Below, in pieces: positions 9,186 to 19,476 of a stretch of 64,000 nt of DNA. The position numbers were made by a program, and so were the translations under genes. This DNA comes from Dyella sp. OK004 (lineage in GTDB: Bacteria > Pseudomonadota > Gammaproteobacteria > Xanthomonadales > Rhodanobacteraceae): assembly GCF_900114495.1 (NCBI RefSeq), contig NZ_FOZI01000002.1, forward strand, positions 806,001 to 870,000, in the 5' to 3' direction. How positions within the stretch are numbered: the first letter of the stretch is position 1; each line of letters begins with the position of its first letter. The notes under the pieces were generated by a model. It saw nothing but the letters and a program-made list of their open reading frames with translations, was not told the DNA's origin and did not search any database.

Positions 9186-10043
9186 ATGGCTGAACTTCCC
9201 CTCTGGGCCTGGATCGCCGCAGCTGCCGTACTCGGCTTGCTGGTTGGCAGCTTCCTAAATGTGGTGATCCTGCGCTTGCCCGAGCGGATGACGGCGATGT
9301 GGCGCCAGGAAGCACGCGACGTACTTGAACTTGATGCAGAGCAAGCCCCCCTACCCCCTGGCATCGTGCGCGAACCGTCGCATTGCCCGCATTGCAAACA
9401 TCCGCTGTCGGCAATGGACAATATCCCGCTGTTCGGCTGGCTTCTGCTGCGCGGGCGTTGCCGTTACTGCAAGGCGCCCATCTCCATCCAGTACCCGCTA
9501 GTGGAACTGCTGAGCGGGGTGCTTAGCGCGGTGATCGTGTGGAAGTTCGGACCAACCTGGCCGGCGCTTGCGGGCCTGGTGTTTACCTGGATGCTGATCG
9601 CGCTTTCCGGCATCGATTTCCGCACGCAGTACTTGCCCGACCAACTCACCTATCCGTTGCTGTGGATCGGCCTGCTGCTCAGTCTGCTGCCCATGTTCGT
9701 GCTGCCCCCGTCGGCGATTCTGGGCGCGGCCATGGGCTACCTGAGCTTGTGGAGCGTGTACTGGCTGTTCAAGCTGCTTACGGGCAAGGAGGGCATGGGC
9801 TATGGCGACTTCAAGTTGCTGGCGGCCCTGGGTGCCTGGATGGGGCCGAGCGCGCTGTTGCCGGTCATCCTGCTTTCGTCCTTGGTCGGCGCGCTACTGG
9901 GTGGTGGATTGATCTTGCTGCGTAAACACCAGCGTGAGGTACCGATGCCATTCGGTCCGTTTATCGCCGTGGCGGGCTGGGTCTGGTTTGTTGCCGGCGA
10001 CTGGCTGCTGCAAAGCTACATGCAGATCACCGGGCTGCGATGA
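9186..10043 (+). CDS. pilD: Prepilin peptidase / N-methyltransferase PilD
   Basis: The 285-residue polytopic enzyme cleaves type III leader peptides and methylates the new pilin N terminus; it also serves type II secretion pseudopilins. The paired CPHC and CRYC zinc motifs (near residues 68-71 and 93-96) belong to the cytosolic methyltransferase-associated domain. The two catalytic aspartates lie in SGIDFRTQYLPD and GMGYGDFKLL, the GxGD protease motif. About seven to eight hydrophobic helices are visible. The stop overlaps the coaE start by four bases (ATGA). The Shine-Dalgarno is poor; the start agrees with the first helix. Confidence 0.96.
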   Translation: MAELPLWAWIAAAAVLGLLVGSFLNVVILRLPERMTAMWRQEARDVLELDAEQAPLPPGIVREPSHCPHCKHPLSAMDNIPLFGWLLLRGRCRYCKAPISIQYPLVELLSGVLSAVIVWKFGPTWPALAGLVFTWMLIALSGIDFRTQYLPDQLTYPLLWIGLLLSLLPMFVLPPSAILGAAMGYLSLWSVYWLFKLLTGKEGMGYGDFKLLAALGAWMGPSALLPVILLSSLVGALLGGGLILLRKHQREVPMPFGPFIAVAGWVWFVAGDWLLQSYMQITGLR

Positions 10044-10660
10044 CAGTGCGCCATATCCCCTATGTTGTCGCGCTCACCGGTGGCATCGCCGCCGGCAAAA
10101 GCGCGGTGACCCGGCGTTTCGAAGCGCAGGGGATCGCTGTCTATGACGCCGATGTCGCCGCCCGGGAAGTGGTGAAACCCGGCAGCGAGGGCTTGCAGGC
10201 CGTTGTCGATAGCTTCGGCACCGACGTGTTGGACGCCGACGGTCAGCTGGACCGCGCCAGCATGCGCCGCCGCGTCTTCGCGGACGAGAAAGCACGCCGC
10301 GCACTGGAGGCCATCACGCACCCCCGCGTACGCACTTGGCTACGCGAGCATGCTGAGGCTGATCGCGGTCCCTACTGCCTGCTCGCCATTCCTCTGCTCG
10401 CCGAGAACATCGAGCACTACCGCTGGGTCCAACGCATCCTGGTCGTGGATGCGCCGGAAGCCGTCCAGCTGGAGCGGTTGATGAAACGCGATGGCATCGA
10501 CGCCGCATTGGCTCAACGCATGATCGAGCGACAGGCCAGCCGCAGCCAGCGCCTCGCGCTGGCCGATGACGTGATCGAAAACGGCGGCGACGAAGCCGCG
10601 CTCGATGCAGCGGTAGCCGAGCTGCATGCGCGCTACTTGGCCTTTGCTGCAGCCGCCTGA
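10040..10660 (+). CDS. coaE: Dephospho-CoA kinase
   Basis: The 206-residue protein carries the P-loop GGIAAGKSAV at residues 14-23, DADVAAREVV after it, and the RRVFADEKARRALEAITHP lid region. These are standard for CoaE, which phosphorylates dephospho-CoA in the last step of coenzyme A synthesis. It is translationally coupled to pilD, an arrangement conserved in many gammaproteobacteria although the functions are unrelated. It converges on the Nudix gene with only 22 bases between stops. Confidence 0.95.
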   Translation: MTVRHIPYVVALTGGIAAGKSAVTRRFEAQGIAVYDADVAAREVVKPGSEGLQAVVDSFGTDVLDADGQLDRASMRRRVFADEKARRALEAITHPRVRTWLREHAEADRGPYCLLAIPLLAENIEHYRWVQRILVVDAPEAVQLERLMKRDGIDAALAQRMIERQASRSQRLALADDVIENGGDEAALDAAVAELHARYLAFAAAA

Positions 10661-10682
10661 CTTACGAGGCTCACTTTCCGCC

Positions 10683-11672
10683 TTACGGCAATCGGCTCCG
10701 GCGCCGAAAACCGGCACCCCAAAAACCACGAATACCGGCAACGCCCTGCCCTCCCAACGCGCTGGCTTGAACCGTATCGGCAGCTTGCATGCCTCCCAGG
10801 GCATACACAGGCAGCGACGCCGCCTCCACCAGACGTTGGAATGCCTCCCAGCCCATCGGCGCGGCATCCGGATGCGACGTCGTCGCCGCCACCGGCGACA
10901 GGGTGGCGAAGTCGGCGCCCAATGAAGCCGCGCAGGCCAGCTCAGCGACATCGTGACAGCTCGCGCCCACCAGCTGGCTCAGCGACAAGGGGCGCGCCTT
11001 CAAGACCATCAGCTGCGACGCCCTGAGCTGCACGCCAACGCCCTGGCCAAGCTCGCATGCGCCCTCTACATCTGAATTCAGCACGAGTGTGGCGCCAAGT
11101 TGCCGCGCCAAGGGCACCAGCTCAGCGGCGAGCTTCCGAACCAGCAGCACCGGCCACAACGGCAGGCGCAATTGAATCAGCCGCTCGCCATGTACAAGCG
11201 CATCCCGCAGCATCTCCACGCACGTCGCGAAGGCATCCGGCACCAGATCGGCAGGCGTAATGGGATAACGGGAAGGCAGGAGCAGCGCTTGCAGGATTGG
11301 CCGATCGGCAGGAGCCAGCATCGTCGGATCCACTGCGGAAGGCGCGAGCCACTGCAAGGCCTGCCCCTCAAGCGACGCCACCTCACCTTCCCAGCGCCGA
11401 ACCATCCAGGCATCGAGCAAGAGATACCGGCCGTCGTACTGCCACGGCACCCGGATCAATGGCTCGGCGACCTCGACCGTCACCCCAAGCTCTTCCTGCA
11501 ACTCTCGGATCAAGCCCGACCCCGGCTGCTCGCCGGGCTCCAGCTTGCCACCAGGGAATTCCCACAGACCAGCCAAGTGCTTGCCCGGCGGCCGCTGCGC
11601 CAGCAACACGCGGCCAGCGGCGTCCATCATGACGCCGGCTACCACATGGATCACAGGGAAATCCTGCGGCAC
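10683..11672 (-). CDS. Nudix (MutT-like) hydrolase fused to a TenI/ThiE-like domain
   Basis: Residues 1-135 form a Nudix domain with the box GGKLEPGEQ...RELQEELGV (about 40-62), typical of MutT-type 8-oxo-dGTP diphosphatase. Residues 150-320 resemble a thiamine-phosphate synthase/TenI TIM barrel, with HDVAELACAASLGADFATLSPV and a late PVYALGGM. This fusion is known in gammaproteobacteria, where the second domain is not shown to make thiamine phosphate. The start is GTG, three bases after the folA stop, so it ends the lgt-thyA-folA run. The role of the C-terminal domain is unknown to me. Confidence 0.88.
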   Translation of the reverse strand: MPQDFPVIHVVAGVMMDAAGRVLLAQRPPGKHLAGLWEFPGGKLEPGEQPGSGLIRELQEELGVTVEVAEPLIRVPWQYDGRYLLLDAWMVRRWEGEVASLEGQALQWLAPSAVDPTMLAPADRPILQALLLPSRYPITPADLVPDAFATCVEMLRDALVHGERLIQLRLPLWPVLLVRKLAAELVPLARQLGATLVLNSDVEGACELGQGVGVQLRASQLMVLKARPLSLSQLVGASCHDVAELACAASLGADFATLSPVAATTSHPDAAPMGWEAFQRLVEAASLPVYALGGMQAADTVQASALGGQGVAGIRGFWGAGFRRRSRLP

Positions 11673-11675
11673 AAC

Positions 11676-12164
11676 TCAGAAGCCGCGAATGTACTCGACC
11701 ATATCGAAGTCGTAGGCGTGGTCGCCGTCCTTCTTGTGATGGACGCGGGAGACCTCGGTCCAGTCACTGAAATGCACACCCGGGAAGAAGGTGTCCGCGC
11801 CATCCACCGCCGCGTTGACCCAGGTGAGGTAGAGACGATTTGCCTTAGGCAGCGCCATGGCATACACCTCACCACCGCCGATCACCATCAGGCCGGTGCC
11901 ACCGGCACGAGCGAGACCATCCTCAACCGAACGTACGGTGATCTGTCCCGGAAACGGCGCCTCGTGCTTGCGGGTCAGCACCAGGTTCGTGCGATCCGGC
12001 AAGGCACGTCCCACCGATACCGCAGTGTTGTAACCCATCAACACGTACTTGCCGAGCGTGAGCTGCTTGAACCAGCGCAGGTCGTCTGGCAGATGCCAGG
12101 GCAGCTGGCCCTTGCGGCCAATGGCAAAGTTCTCGTCAAGCGCGGCAATCAGCGAAATAGCCAT
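11676..12164 (-). CDS. folA: Dihydrofolate reductase
   Basis: The 162-residue protein starts MAISLIAALDENFAIGRKG and continues LPWHLPDDLRWFK, with the substrate-binding Asp in PDDLRWF. VLMGYNTAVSVGRALPDR and VIGGGEVYAMAL are the NADPH-binding segments. It reduces dihydrofolate made by thymidylate synthase, whose gene is upstream. The ATG at 12164 was preferred to longer frames because CGGAG lies six bases before it. In the second motif Thr-Ala-Val replaces the usual Thr-x-x-Ser-Ile/Leu, a mild divergence. Confidence 0.95.
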   Translation of the reverse strand: MAISLIAALDENFAIGRKGQLPWHLPDDLRWFKQLTLGKYVLMGYNTAVSVGRALPDRTNLVLTRKHEAPFPGQITVRSVEDGLARAGGTGLMVIGGGEVYAMALPKANRLYLTWVNAAVDGADTFFPGVHFSDWTEVSRVHHKKDGDHAYDFDMVEYIRGF

Positions 12165-12388
12165 GGAATCTCCGAAATAAACGTCATGCAAAGTGACAAT
12201 CGGCGCATGGCGACCCAGCCCCCTGGCCGCCACGCTAACGGGACATTCTAGCGAGGATCGCTGCCTTGACGATGACTTTGGCCCTGCTTGCCATCACCCG
12301 GTGGTGTGCCCATGGGCCATTTCTAGTCGGCGCCTGAAACCGCCACCAGGCAACGCATGAACTTGCTACTGACACCTCTCGGCGCCGG

Positions 12389-13183
12389 TTACACCGCCAC
12401 CGGCGCCTTGATGGCGGGGTGCGGCGCGTAGTCCACGATCGCGATGTCTTCGTAGCGGAAATCTTCGAGCGTCCGCACGTCGGGATTGAGCTGCAGCTTC
12501 GGCAGCGGCCGGGGCTCGCGGGTGAGCTGCAGTCGCGCCTGTTCAAGGTGATTGCTGTACAGGTGTGCATCGCCCAGCGTGTGCACGAAATCGCCCACGC
12601 CCAGGCCGCAGACCTGGGCCACCATATGCGTCAGCAACGCATAGCTGGCGATGTTGAAGGGCACACCGAGAAAGATGTCGCCCGAGCGCTGGTACAGCTG
12701 ACAGCTCAGCTTGCCGTCGGCCACGTAGAACTGAAACATCGTATGGCAAGGCATCAGTGCCATCTTCGGCAGCTCGCCCACGTTCCACGCGCTGACGATC
12801 AGGCGGCGCGAATCCGGATTACGCCGGATCTCTTCCACTACCCAGCGGATCTGGTCGACCACATGGCCATCGGCCGTCGGCCACGCGCGCCATTGCTTGC
12901 CATAGACCGGGCCAAGATCGCCATTCGCATCCGCCCACTCATCCCAGATGCTGACGCCATGTTCCTTGAGGTAGGCGATATTGGTGTCGCCGCGCAGGAA
13001 CCAGATCAGCTCGTGGATGATCGATTTCAGATGCACCTTCTTGGTGGTGACCAGCGGAAAACCCTGGGCCAGATCGAAGCGCAGTTGCCAGCCGAACACG
13101 CTGCGCGTGCCGGTGCCGGTGCGGTCAGCCTTGACGGTGCCGTGCTCCAGCACATGACGCAGCAGATCAAGATAGGCACGCAT
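12389..13183 (-). CDS. thyA: Thymidylate synthase
   Basis: The 264-residue length equals that of classical Thy[16 protein letters not shown] is the folate/phosphate loop. Around residue 147 the catalytic Cys is in [36 protein letters not shown] and [14 protein letters not shown] are the dUMP and dimer motifs. It methylates dUMP using methylene-tetrahydrofolate and makes the dihydrofolate recycled by FolA 220 bases downstream. The lgt stop is four bases upstream of its ATG, so the two are likely co-transcribed. Confidence 0.97.
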   Translation of the reverse strand: MRAYLDLLRHVLEHGTVKADRTGTGTRSVFGWQLRFDLAQGFPLVTTKKVHLKSIIHELIWFLRGDTNIAYLKEHGVSIWDEWADANGDLGPVYGKQWRAWPTADGHVVDQIRWVVEEIRRNPDSRRLIVSAWNVGELPKMALMPCHTMFQFYVADGKLSCQLYQRSGDIFLGVPFNIASYALLTHMVAQVCGLGVGDFVHTLGDAHLYSNHLEQARLQLTREPRPLPKLQLNPDVRTLEDFRYEDIAIVDYAPHPAIKAPVAV

Positions 13184-13186
13184 CGC

Positions 13187-14017
13187 TTACTCCTTCGCCG
13201 GCATCACGACGATATACGGGCGCAGGGTCGGCGCCTTGCGTGACATCGCCAGCAGCACCAGGCCGACCAGCACCAGCGGCAGCGACAAGATCTGCCCCAT
13301 GGTCAGCCAGCCGAACGCCAGGTAGCCCAGCTGCGGGTCCGGCAGGCGCACAAACTCCACGGCGAAACGGAAGCAGCCGTATAGCAGCGCGAACAGGCCC
13401 GAGATCAGATAGCGCGGGCGCGGCTTCATCGACACCACCCACAGCACGGTAAACATCACCACACCCTCCAGCAGCATCTCGTACAACTGCGACGGATGAC
13501 GCGGCAGGCGGTCTGGTGCATTGGGGAAGATCATGGCCCAGGCCACGTCGCTCGGCTTGCCCCACAGCTCACCATTGATGAAATTGCCCAGCCGCCCCAG
13601 GCCCAGGCCGATCGGCACCATCGGCGCGATGAAATCCACCGTGTCGAAGAAATGCAGCTGGTGCCGGCGCGACCACCACAGCACCGCGGCGAGTACGCCG
13701 AGCAGACCGCCGTGGAAACTCATGCCGCCGTCCCACACCCGGAACAGCGCCAGCGGGTCGGTCCAGATCCAATGGATGTCGGTATAGAACAGCATGTAGC
13801 CGATACGGCCACCGATGATCACACCCATCATCACGTAGAAGGCCAAGTCGCCCACCGCATCCCGCGACACCGGCAGGCGGCCCAGGCCGCGGCGATACTC
13901 CGCCATCAGCCAGGCTCCCAGGAAACCGGCCAGATACATCAGCCCATACCAATGGACATGAATCGGACCGAGGCTGAAGGCGATCGGCTGGATGTCTACG
14001 GTGTAGGGCAGCGACAT
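13187..14017 (-). CDS. lgt: Prolipoprotein diacylglyceryl transferase
   Basis: The 276-residue seven-helix inner-membrane enzyme transfers diacylglycerol from phosphatidylglycerol to the lipobox Cys of prolipoproteins. The signature [15 protein letters not shown] is present near residue 145, with [11 protein letters not shown] early and [10 protein letters not shown] near 95. The start at [17 protein letters not shown] matches the family; an in-frame ATG 27 bases upstream gives MSLPPRTLP first and is less likely. Lgt-ThyA adjacency is common in proteobacteria. No terminator is visible before thyA. Confidence 0.95.
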   Translation of the reverse strand: MSLPYTVDIQPIAFSLGPIHVHWYGLMYLAGFLGAWLMAEYRRGLGRLPVSRDAVGDLAFYVMMGVIIGGRIGYMLFYTDIHWIWTDPLALFRVWDGGMSFHGGLLGVLAAVLWWSRRHQLHFFDTVDFIAPMVPIGLGLGRLGNFINGELWGKPSDVAWAMIFPNAPDRLPRHPSQLYEMLLEGVVMFTVLWVVSMKPRPRYLISGLFALLYGCFRFAVEFVRLPDPQLGYLAFGWLTMGQILSLPLVLVGLVLLAMSRKAPTLRPYIVVMPAKE

Positions 14018-14259
14018 GGGCAACGTGCGTGGCGGTAAAGACACAGTGTAGCCGCCCCGGCTGCCATCGCGGGCAGCCCCCTTCCCGTCCCCTTCATGCC
14101 GTGGCTACACTCGCCGCCGGATGGCAGCCACCGGTTACTGGGGAGTAACGGCGGCTTGCGGGGCATGGCGAAGAGCCGGCTGATCACGCAACCGTCCACC
14201 GGGCCGCGATGCCCCACCGGCCGGTAGCGCAAACAGGGGCGTGTCCAGGGGGAAAATGC

Positions 14260-16224
14260 ATGTCACACCGTCTGATGCGGACCGCGCTGTCCGCAGCCTT
14301 TCTGTTATTGCCCGCCGCCGCCTGCGCGGCCGACCTGATTCCGGTCGAGGACTTCGCGCGCCGGCCGCAGATTTCCGATCCCACCCTGTCGCCCGATGGC
14401 CAGCACATCGCGGTGCGCATGGACGACTACGACAATCACAATCATGCGGTGATGGTCTACAACGTCACCGACATGAAGAACCCGATCAGCATGCTGCGCA
14501 TGCCCAAGTTCGAGATTCCGCTCGACATCATCTGGGTCAGCCCTACCCGCCTGGTGGTGCAGAAAGGCAAGGAAACCGGTTCGCTCGACAAGCCCGCCTT
14601 TTACGGCGAAGTGCTTGCCACCGACCTCGATGGCAAGCACGTGGATTACATCTACGGCTACGACAACCTCGGCACCCGCGCCACCACCCGCGCAGGCGAC
14701 AAGGGCTGGGGCTATGTCGTCGGGCGGCCCCGGCCCTCCAATGGGCACGTCTACATGGAAACCGAGTCCTGGGACAACAAGGGACACTACGCGCTGTATG
14801 ACGTCGACGCGGTGAAGAATGCCCGCCGTCTGATCGGCGACATCAGCGTGAGCGGCATGAGCTTCATGGTCGGCAACGACGGCGAAGTGCATTACGCCTA
14901 CGGCTCCAACGACAATTTCGATTTCGTGGCCTATCGCCGGCAGAACGGCGCATGGGCGCCACTGGACACCACCAAGGATTACCGCAGCTTCATACCGCTC
15001 GCCAATACACCGGATCAAAAACGCATCTATGCGTTTTACTCCAGGGAGGGTGGCCCAACCTCACTGGTGGAGCAGGACGAGGACGGCGGCAATCGCAAAG
15101 TGCTGGCCAAGGACAGCTTCAGCAATATCCGTTCGGTCGAATGGACGCCGATGCCGCGCCAACCGTTCGCAACCATTCTCGACACCGGTATCCCCACGGC
15201 CAACTACATCGACCCCAGCCTGCCTGCAGCCAAGCTGCACATGGCGTTGAGCAAGGCTTTCCGCGGCTACGTGCGCTTCATCAATTACAGCGAGGACGGC
15301 GGCCAACTGCTGTTCTCCGTATCCAGCGACCGCGACCCCGGCACCTTCTATCTGATCGACACCAAGACCAACAAGGTCAACAAACTTTTCACCGGGCATC
15401 CCTGGATCGACCCCACGCGCATGGCCGAACGGCGGCCATTACGCTTCAAGGCCAGCGACGGCATGGAACTGGAGGCGATCCTGACCATCCCGCCGGGTCG
15501 CGGCGAAGCCAACTTGCCGATGGTGCTGCTGCCGCACGGCGGTCCGCACGGGATCAATGACGATTGGTTTTACGACCGCGACGCGCAATTCCTCGCCAGC
15601 CGCGGCTATCTGGTGCTGCAGGTCAATTACCGTGGCTCTGATGGGCGCGGCCGGAACTTCACTGAAGACGGCTATCTCAAGTGGGGCACCCGCATCCAGC
15701 AGGATTTGATCGACGGGGTGAAGTGGGCAGTTGCGGAGAACTACGCCGATCCGAAGCGCGTCTGCGTGTATGGCGCGAGTTTCGGCGGCTACTCGGCGAT
15801 GATGACCACGATCCGCGCGCCGGATATGTTCAAGTGCGCGGTCGGCTACGCCGGCGTCTACGACCTGGCGATGATGTACAAGAAGGGCGACGTGCGCGAA
15901 GAAAAGACCGGCCGCAGCTATCTGCACGCCGTCATCGGCAAGGACGACGCCGATCTCGCCGCTAACTCGCCCGACAAACTGGCCGACAAGATCCCAGTCC
16001 CCGTCCTGTTCGTGCACGGCGAGGCCGACGTACGTGCCCCGTTCGCTCAGGCCAAGGCGATGCGCGCCGCGATGGATGCCGCCCACAAGCCATATGAATG
16101 GCTGTCCAAACCCGGCGAAGGCCACGGCTTCTACGACGAAAAGAACACCGTCGAGTTCTACAAGACCTTGCAGGCCTTCCTCGACAAATACATCGGAAAC
16201 AGCCCGAATACGGCCAGCAACTAG
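14260..16224 (+). CDS. Exported S9 family (prolyl oligopeptidase/DPP-like) peptidase
   Basis: The 654-residue precursor has a signal peptide (MSHRLMRTALSAAFLLLPAA, cleavage near ACA-AD). A beta-propeller-like region covers about 30-390 and an alpha/beta hydrolase domain follows. The catalytic triad is readable: Ser507 in GASFGGYS, Asp590 in HGEADVRAPF and His622 in GEGHGF. Such periplasmic or outer-membrane-linked S9 enzymes release dipeptides or cleave after proline and are multiplied in Xanthomonadales. The ATG at 14260 follows CAGGGGGA and starts the signal peptide; an upstream ATG at 14209 would prepend unrelated residues. A strong terminator closes the gene. Confidence 0.92.
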   Translation: MSHRLMRTALSAAFLLLPAAACAADLIPVEDFARRPQISDPTLSPDGQHIAVRMDDYDNHNHAVMVYNVTDMKNPISMLRMPKFEIPLDIIWVSPTRLVVQKGKETGSLDKPAFYGEVLATDLDGKHVDYIYGYDNLGTRATTRAGDKGWGYVVGRPRPSNGHVYMETESWDNKGHYALYDVDAVKNARRLIGDISVSGMSFMVGNDGEVHYAYGSNDNFDFVAYRRQNGAWAPLDTTKDYRSFIPLANTPDQKRIYAFYSREGGPTSLVEQDEDGGNRKVLAKDSFSNIRSVEWTPMPRQPFATILDTGIPTANYIDPSLPAAKLHMALSKAFRGYVRFINYSEDGGQLLFSVSSDRDPGTFYLIDTKTNKVNKLFTGHPWIDPTRMAERRPLRFKASDGMELEAILTIPPGRGEANLPMVLLPHGGPHGINDDWFYDRDAQFLASRGYLVLQVNYRGSDGRGRNFTEDGYLKWGTRIQQDLIDGVKWAVAENYADPKRVCVYGASFGGYSAMMTTIRAPDMFKCAVGYAGVYDLAMMYKKGDVREEKTGRSYLHAVIGKDDADLAANSPDKLADKIPVPVLFVHGEADVRAPFAQAKAMRAAMDAAHKPYEWLSKPGEGHGFYDEKNTVEFYKTLQAFLDKYIGNSPNTASN

Positions 16225-16255
16225 CCGTCGCAAAACCGGCGAGAATGGCATCAGA

Positions 16256-16278
16256 AGGGCGCCTCGGCGCCCTTTTTT
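16256..16278 (+). terminator. Intrinsic terminator after the S9 peptidase
   Basis: A perfect eight-pair stem AGGGCGCC/GGCGCCCT with a two-base loop is followed by six T residues. It separates the peptidase from the TonB receptor gene. Confidence 0.88.
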
Positions 16279-16509
16279 GCGGATCAAAACCAATCCGCGC
16301 AAATACTTGCGGTTACAAGAATCTTCGAAACTTAACTTGCACCAAACTGTCACCTTGTTTTAACTTCGGGCTCACATCGACCGTTTCCCCCAAGCTTCGG
16401 CGATGCCGGGGCACGCGAGCTTCCCCAGCGAGGCGTGCCATCCCAGATATCCAGATGACCAGCGTCAACGCTGGCAGCTGGCTATTTTTTGTTCGGAGTT
16501 TTCAAAACA

Positions 16510-19368
16510 ATGAAGCAAAAGACACTGCTGGCCACCGCCATCGCCGCAGCGCTCATGCTGCACACCTTCGCGGTGGCTGCACAGGACGCTACCCCCGCCC
16601 CCGCCGCCGACACATCCAAGGCCAAGAGCCTGGATACCGTGACCGTCACCGGTTCGCGCATCCGTAGCGTGGACGTCGAGACCGCCCAGCCGGTCTTCAC
16701 CATGAGCCGTCAGGAAATCCAGAAGCAGGGCTATGTGAGCGTCGGCGACATCCTGTCGCACATCACCGCTTCCGGTTCGGCCGGCTATAGCCGCTCCGCC
16801 TCGCTGACTTCGAACACCTACGCCGGTAGCGCCACCGTCGAACTGCGCGGCCTGGGCGCCGCCCGCACCCTGGTGCTGGTCGACGGTCGCCGCTGGGGCA
16901 CCAATGCCGACGGCTTCACTGACCTGGACACGATCCCCTCCTCGATCATCGAGCGCATCGATGTACTGAAGGACGGCGCCTCGGCCATCTACGGTTCCGA
17001 CGCCATCGCCGGTGTGATCAACATCATCACCCGCACCGACATCAAGGGCGGCGACGCCAACGTCTACTACGGCCAGTTCGGCAAGGGTGACGGCGCCAAG
17101 CAGCAGTACGACTTCACCTATGGCAACAAGATCGGCAAGCTGTCCTACGTGTTCAGCGGCTCGTATGCCAAGGACGATCCGGTCTGGGCGAAGGACCGCG
17201 ACTTCTCGCGTTCCCCGCTGGGTCCGCGTCATTCGAACTCCGGCCTGTCCGGCTTCGGTCCGGGCGGCCTGATCCTCAATGATCCTTCGGGCAATGGGCT
17301 CAAGCTCAACCCGGGTGGCGATCCGACTAAGCTCGGCGACTATCACACCTACGACCCCAGCATCGACAACTTCAACGCCAACCAGCAGATGATGCTGATC
17401 AATGGTGCGAAGCGTAAGTCGCTGTTCGGCAAGGCCACCTACGCCATCACCGACAACATCAGCGCCCACGCTGATGCGACCTACACCGAGCGCACCGCGA
17501 ACATCCAGATCGCCGGCTATCCGCTCGGCACCGGCACCACCGGCTTGATGGTTGACAAGGACAGCTACTACAACCCGCTGGGCAGCCAGCAGGGTTACAC
17601 CACCCCGCAGGACGTCGAGTTCTTGCGCCGTGGTGTTGAATCGCCGCGCCTGACCAAGAACACCCTGAAGACCTATCGCATCGGCGCGGGTCTGGACGGC
17701 GTGTTCCAGATCGGCGAACGCAACTTCAACTGGGACGTCAGCGGGTTCTTCAACAAGAACAAGGGCGACGTCTTCGGCACCGGCAATTACAACCTGATCA
17801 ACCTCGCCCAGGGCCTCGGCCCGTCCTTCATGGACAATGGCGTGGTCAGGTGCGGCCGTCCGGGCGCGGTGATCGCCGGCTGCACGCCGGTGAACGTCCT
17901 GTCGGGCTGGGGCGGCATGACCCCCGACATGCTCAACTACGTCGGCGTCAACACCAACGGCACCTACGGCACCCAGACCACCGGTCTTGCCGCCAACATC
18001 GGTGGTGACGTGGTGCAGCTGCCGGCCGGCATGGTGCAGTTCGCCGCTGGCCTGGAATACCGTCGCGAAGCCGGCTACAACCGTCCGGACGGGTTCTCGC
18101 AGACCGGCAACTCCACCGACCTGGCGTCCGACTCCTCGTCAGGCAAGTACAACACCAAGGAAGCCTACGCGGAGTTGAACATCCCCGTGCTGGCTGACCT
18201 CCCGGGTGCCAAGCTGCTGTCGGTCGACCTAGCCAGCCGTTACTCGAAGTACAGCACCTTCGGCAGCACCACCAACAGCAAGTTTGGCATCCAGTGGAAG
18301 CCGATCGACGACCTGATGTTCCGTGGCAGCATCTCGGAAGGTTTCCGTTCGCCGACCATCAACGACCTGTACGGCGGCCAGTCGCAGACGTTCGATAGCT
18401 ACACCGATCCGTGCGATTCGCGCTTCGGCGCGGTGGCCAGCGGCAATGCCAACGCCATCGCGGCCTGCCGCGCAGCCGGCCTGGCGCCAGGCTTCGTGCA
18501 GACTGACTCCGCTGGCAAGCCGGTCAGCGCGGCCGACTCGCAGTCGACCACGCCGTTCCTTTCCGGCTCCAACGAAAAGCTCAAGCCCGAGACCTCGCTC
18601 AGCAAGACCCTGGGCTTTGTCTACAGCCCGAGCTACGTCGATGGCCTGAACGTGTCGTTGGACTGGTACAACATCCGCATCACCAACGTCATCACCAGCG
18701 TCACCTCCAACGACGTGCTGGATGACTGCTACCTGCGTGGCATCCAGTCTGCCTGCGGCCTGTTCTCGCGTGACCCCAAGGGCCAGGTGGTCGGCCTGGT
18801 GCACACGCTGAGCAACCGCGGCAAGCTGGAAACCGAAGGCTACGATCTGAGCCTGACCTACCGCCTGCCGAAGTTCTCGTTTGGCCAGTTCCGGGTCAAC
18901 GTGGATACCAACTACGTCAGCAAGTACAACCAGACGCTCAGCAACGGCGTGATCTCCTATAGCGCCGGCCAGTACTCCAACTGGCGCATCCGCAGCAACG
19001 CCAATCTGGATTGGAGTTACGGCGACTTCGGTGCCACCTGGGGTGTCCGCTACTACTCGGGCCTGAAGGAAGACTGCTCGTTCGATATTGCTGGCGGTCC
19101 GGAGTGCTCTCTGCCGAACTACGTTTCGCCGGGCCAGGGCATCACGCCGAAGCGTCAGATCGGCGGCATTGCCTTCAACGACCTGTCGGTGCGTTGGACT
19201 GCTCCGTGGAACGGCACGTTCTCGGTCGGCGCCAACAACGTGTTCGACCGCAAATCCCCGATCTTCTACACCGCATCGAGCAACACGAGCGGCAATAGCA
19301 GCTTCGTGGGTAACCCGGCGTACGACATCGGCCGCTTCTGGTACGTGCGTTACAACCAGAAGTTCTGA
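16510..19368 (+). CDS. TonB-dependent outer-membrane receptor
   Basis: The 952-residue precursor starts [20 protein letters not shown] with cleavage near AVAAQ. A Pro/Ala linker and a [12 protein letters not shown] TonB box-like segment come next. The plug domain contains [19 protein letters not shown] and [29 protein letters not shown] (given in parts: positions about 115-185). A long beta-barrel region ends in the terminal Phe of YNQKF, as required for BAM insertion. It belongs to the large receptors abundant in Xanthomonadales, used for oligopeptides or glycans; the neighbouring S9 peptidase suggests peptides, which is inference only. The ATG was chosen over a TTG 21 bases upstream because CGGAG precedes it at normal distance. 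Confidence 0.93.
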   Translation: MKQKTLLATAIAAALMLHTFAVAAQDATPAPAADTSKAKSLDTVTVTGSRIRSVDVETAQPVFTMSRQEIQKQGYVSVGDILSHITASGSAGYSRSASLTSNTYAGSATVELRGLGAARTLVLVDGRRWGTNADGFTDLDTIPSSIIERIDVLKDGASAIYGSDAIAGVINIITRTDIKGGDANVYYGQFGKGDGAKQQYDFTYGNKIGKLSYVFSGSYAKDDPVWAKDRDFSRSPLGPRHSNSGLSGFGPGGLILNDPSGNGLKLNPGGDPTKLGDYHTYDPSIDNFNANQQMMLINGAKRKSLFGKATYAITDNISAHADATYTERTANIQIAGYPLGTGTTGLMVDKDSYYNPLGSQQGYTTPQDVEFLRRGVESPRLTKNTLKTYRIGAGLDGVFQIGERNFNWDVSGFFNKNKGDVFGTGNYNLINLAQGLGPSFMDNGVVRCGRPGAVIAGCTPVNVLSGWGGMTPDMLNYVGVNTNGTYGTQTTGLAANIGGDVVQLPAGMVQFAAGLEYRREAGYNRPDGFSQTGNSTDLASDSSSGKYNTKEAYAELNIPVLADLPGAKLLSVDLASRYSKYSTFGSTTNSKFGIQWKPIDDLMFRGSISEGFRSPTINDLYGGQSQTFDSYTDPCDSRFGAVASGNANAIAACRAAGLAPGFVQTDSAGKPVSAADSQSTTPFLSGSNEKLKPETSLSKTLGFVYSPSYVDGLNVSLDWYNIRITNVITSVTSNDVLDDCYLRGIQSACGLFSRDPKGQVVGLVHTLSNRGKLETEGYDLSLTYRLPKFSFGQFRVNVDTNYVSKYNQTLSNGVISYSAGQYSNWRIRSNANLDWSYGDFGATWGVRYYSGLKEDCSFDIAGGPECSLPNYVSPGQGITPKRQIGGIAFNDLSVRWTAPWNGTFSVGANNVFDRKSPIFYTASSNTSGNSSFVGNPAYDIGRFWYVRYNQKF

Positions 19369-19390
19369 TCGATCGTTACAGGCAAGACGA

Positions 19391-19421
19391 AAACGGCGGG
19401 CCTATGGCCCGCCGTTTTTTT
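19391..19421 (+). terminator. Intrinsic terminator after the TonB receptor
   Basis: A 12-pair stem AAACGGCGGGCC/GGCCCGCCGTTT with a three-base loop runs into a T tract of seven. It is one of the strongest terminators in the window. Confidence 0.92.
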
Positions 19422-19445
19422 GTCCCGCAACAAGCTGGAACTACG

Positions 19446-19476
19446 CTGTAGGAGCACACCCTGTGCGCTCCTACAG
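19446..19476. repeat. Short GTAGGAGC-type inverted repeat
   Basis: CTGTAGGAGCACAC and its near-complement GTGCGCTCCTACAG form a hairpin. The reverse-strand stop codon at 19471-19473 lies inside the right arm. It shares GTAGGAGC...CACCCTGTGCG with the elements at 29914 and 34330 and with a degenerate copy near 21573-21646, so it is a dispersed family member that also sits between convergent genes. Confidence 0.75.
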
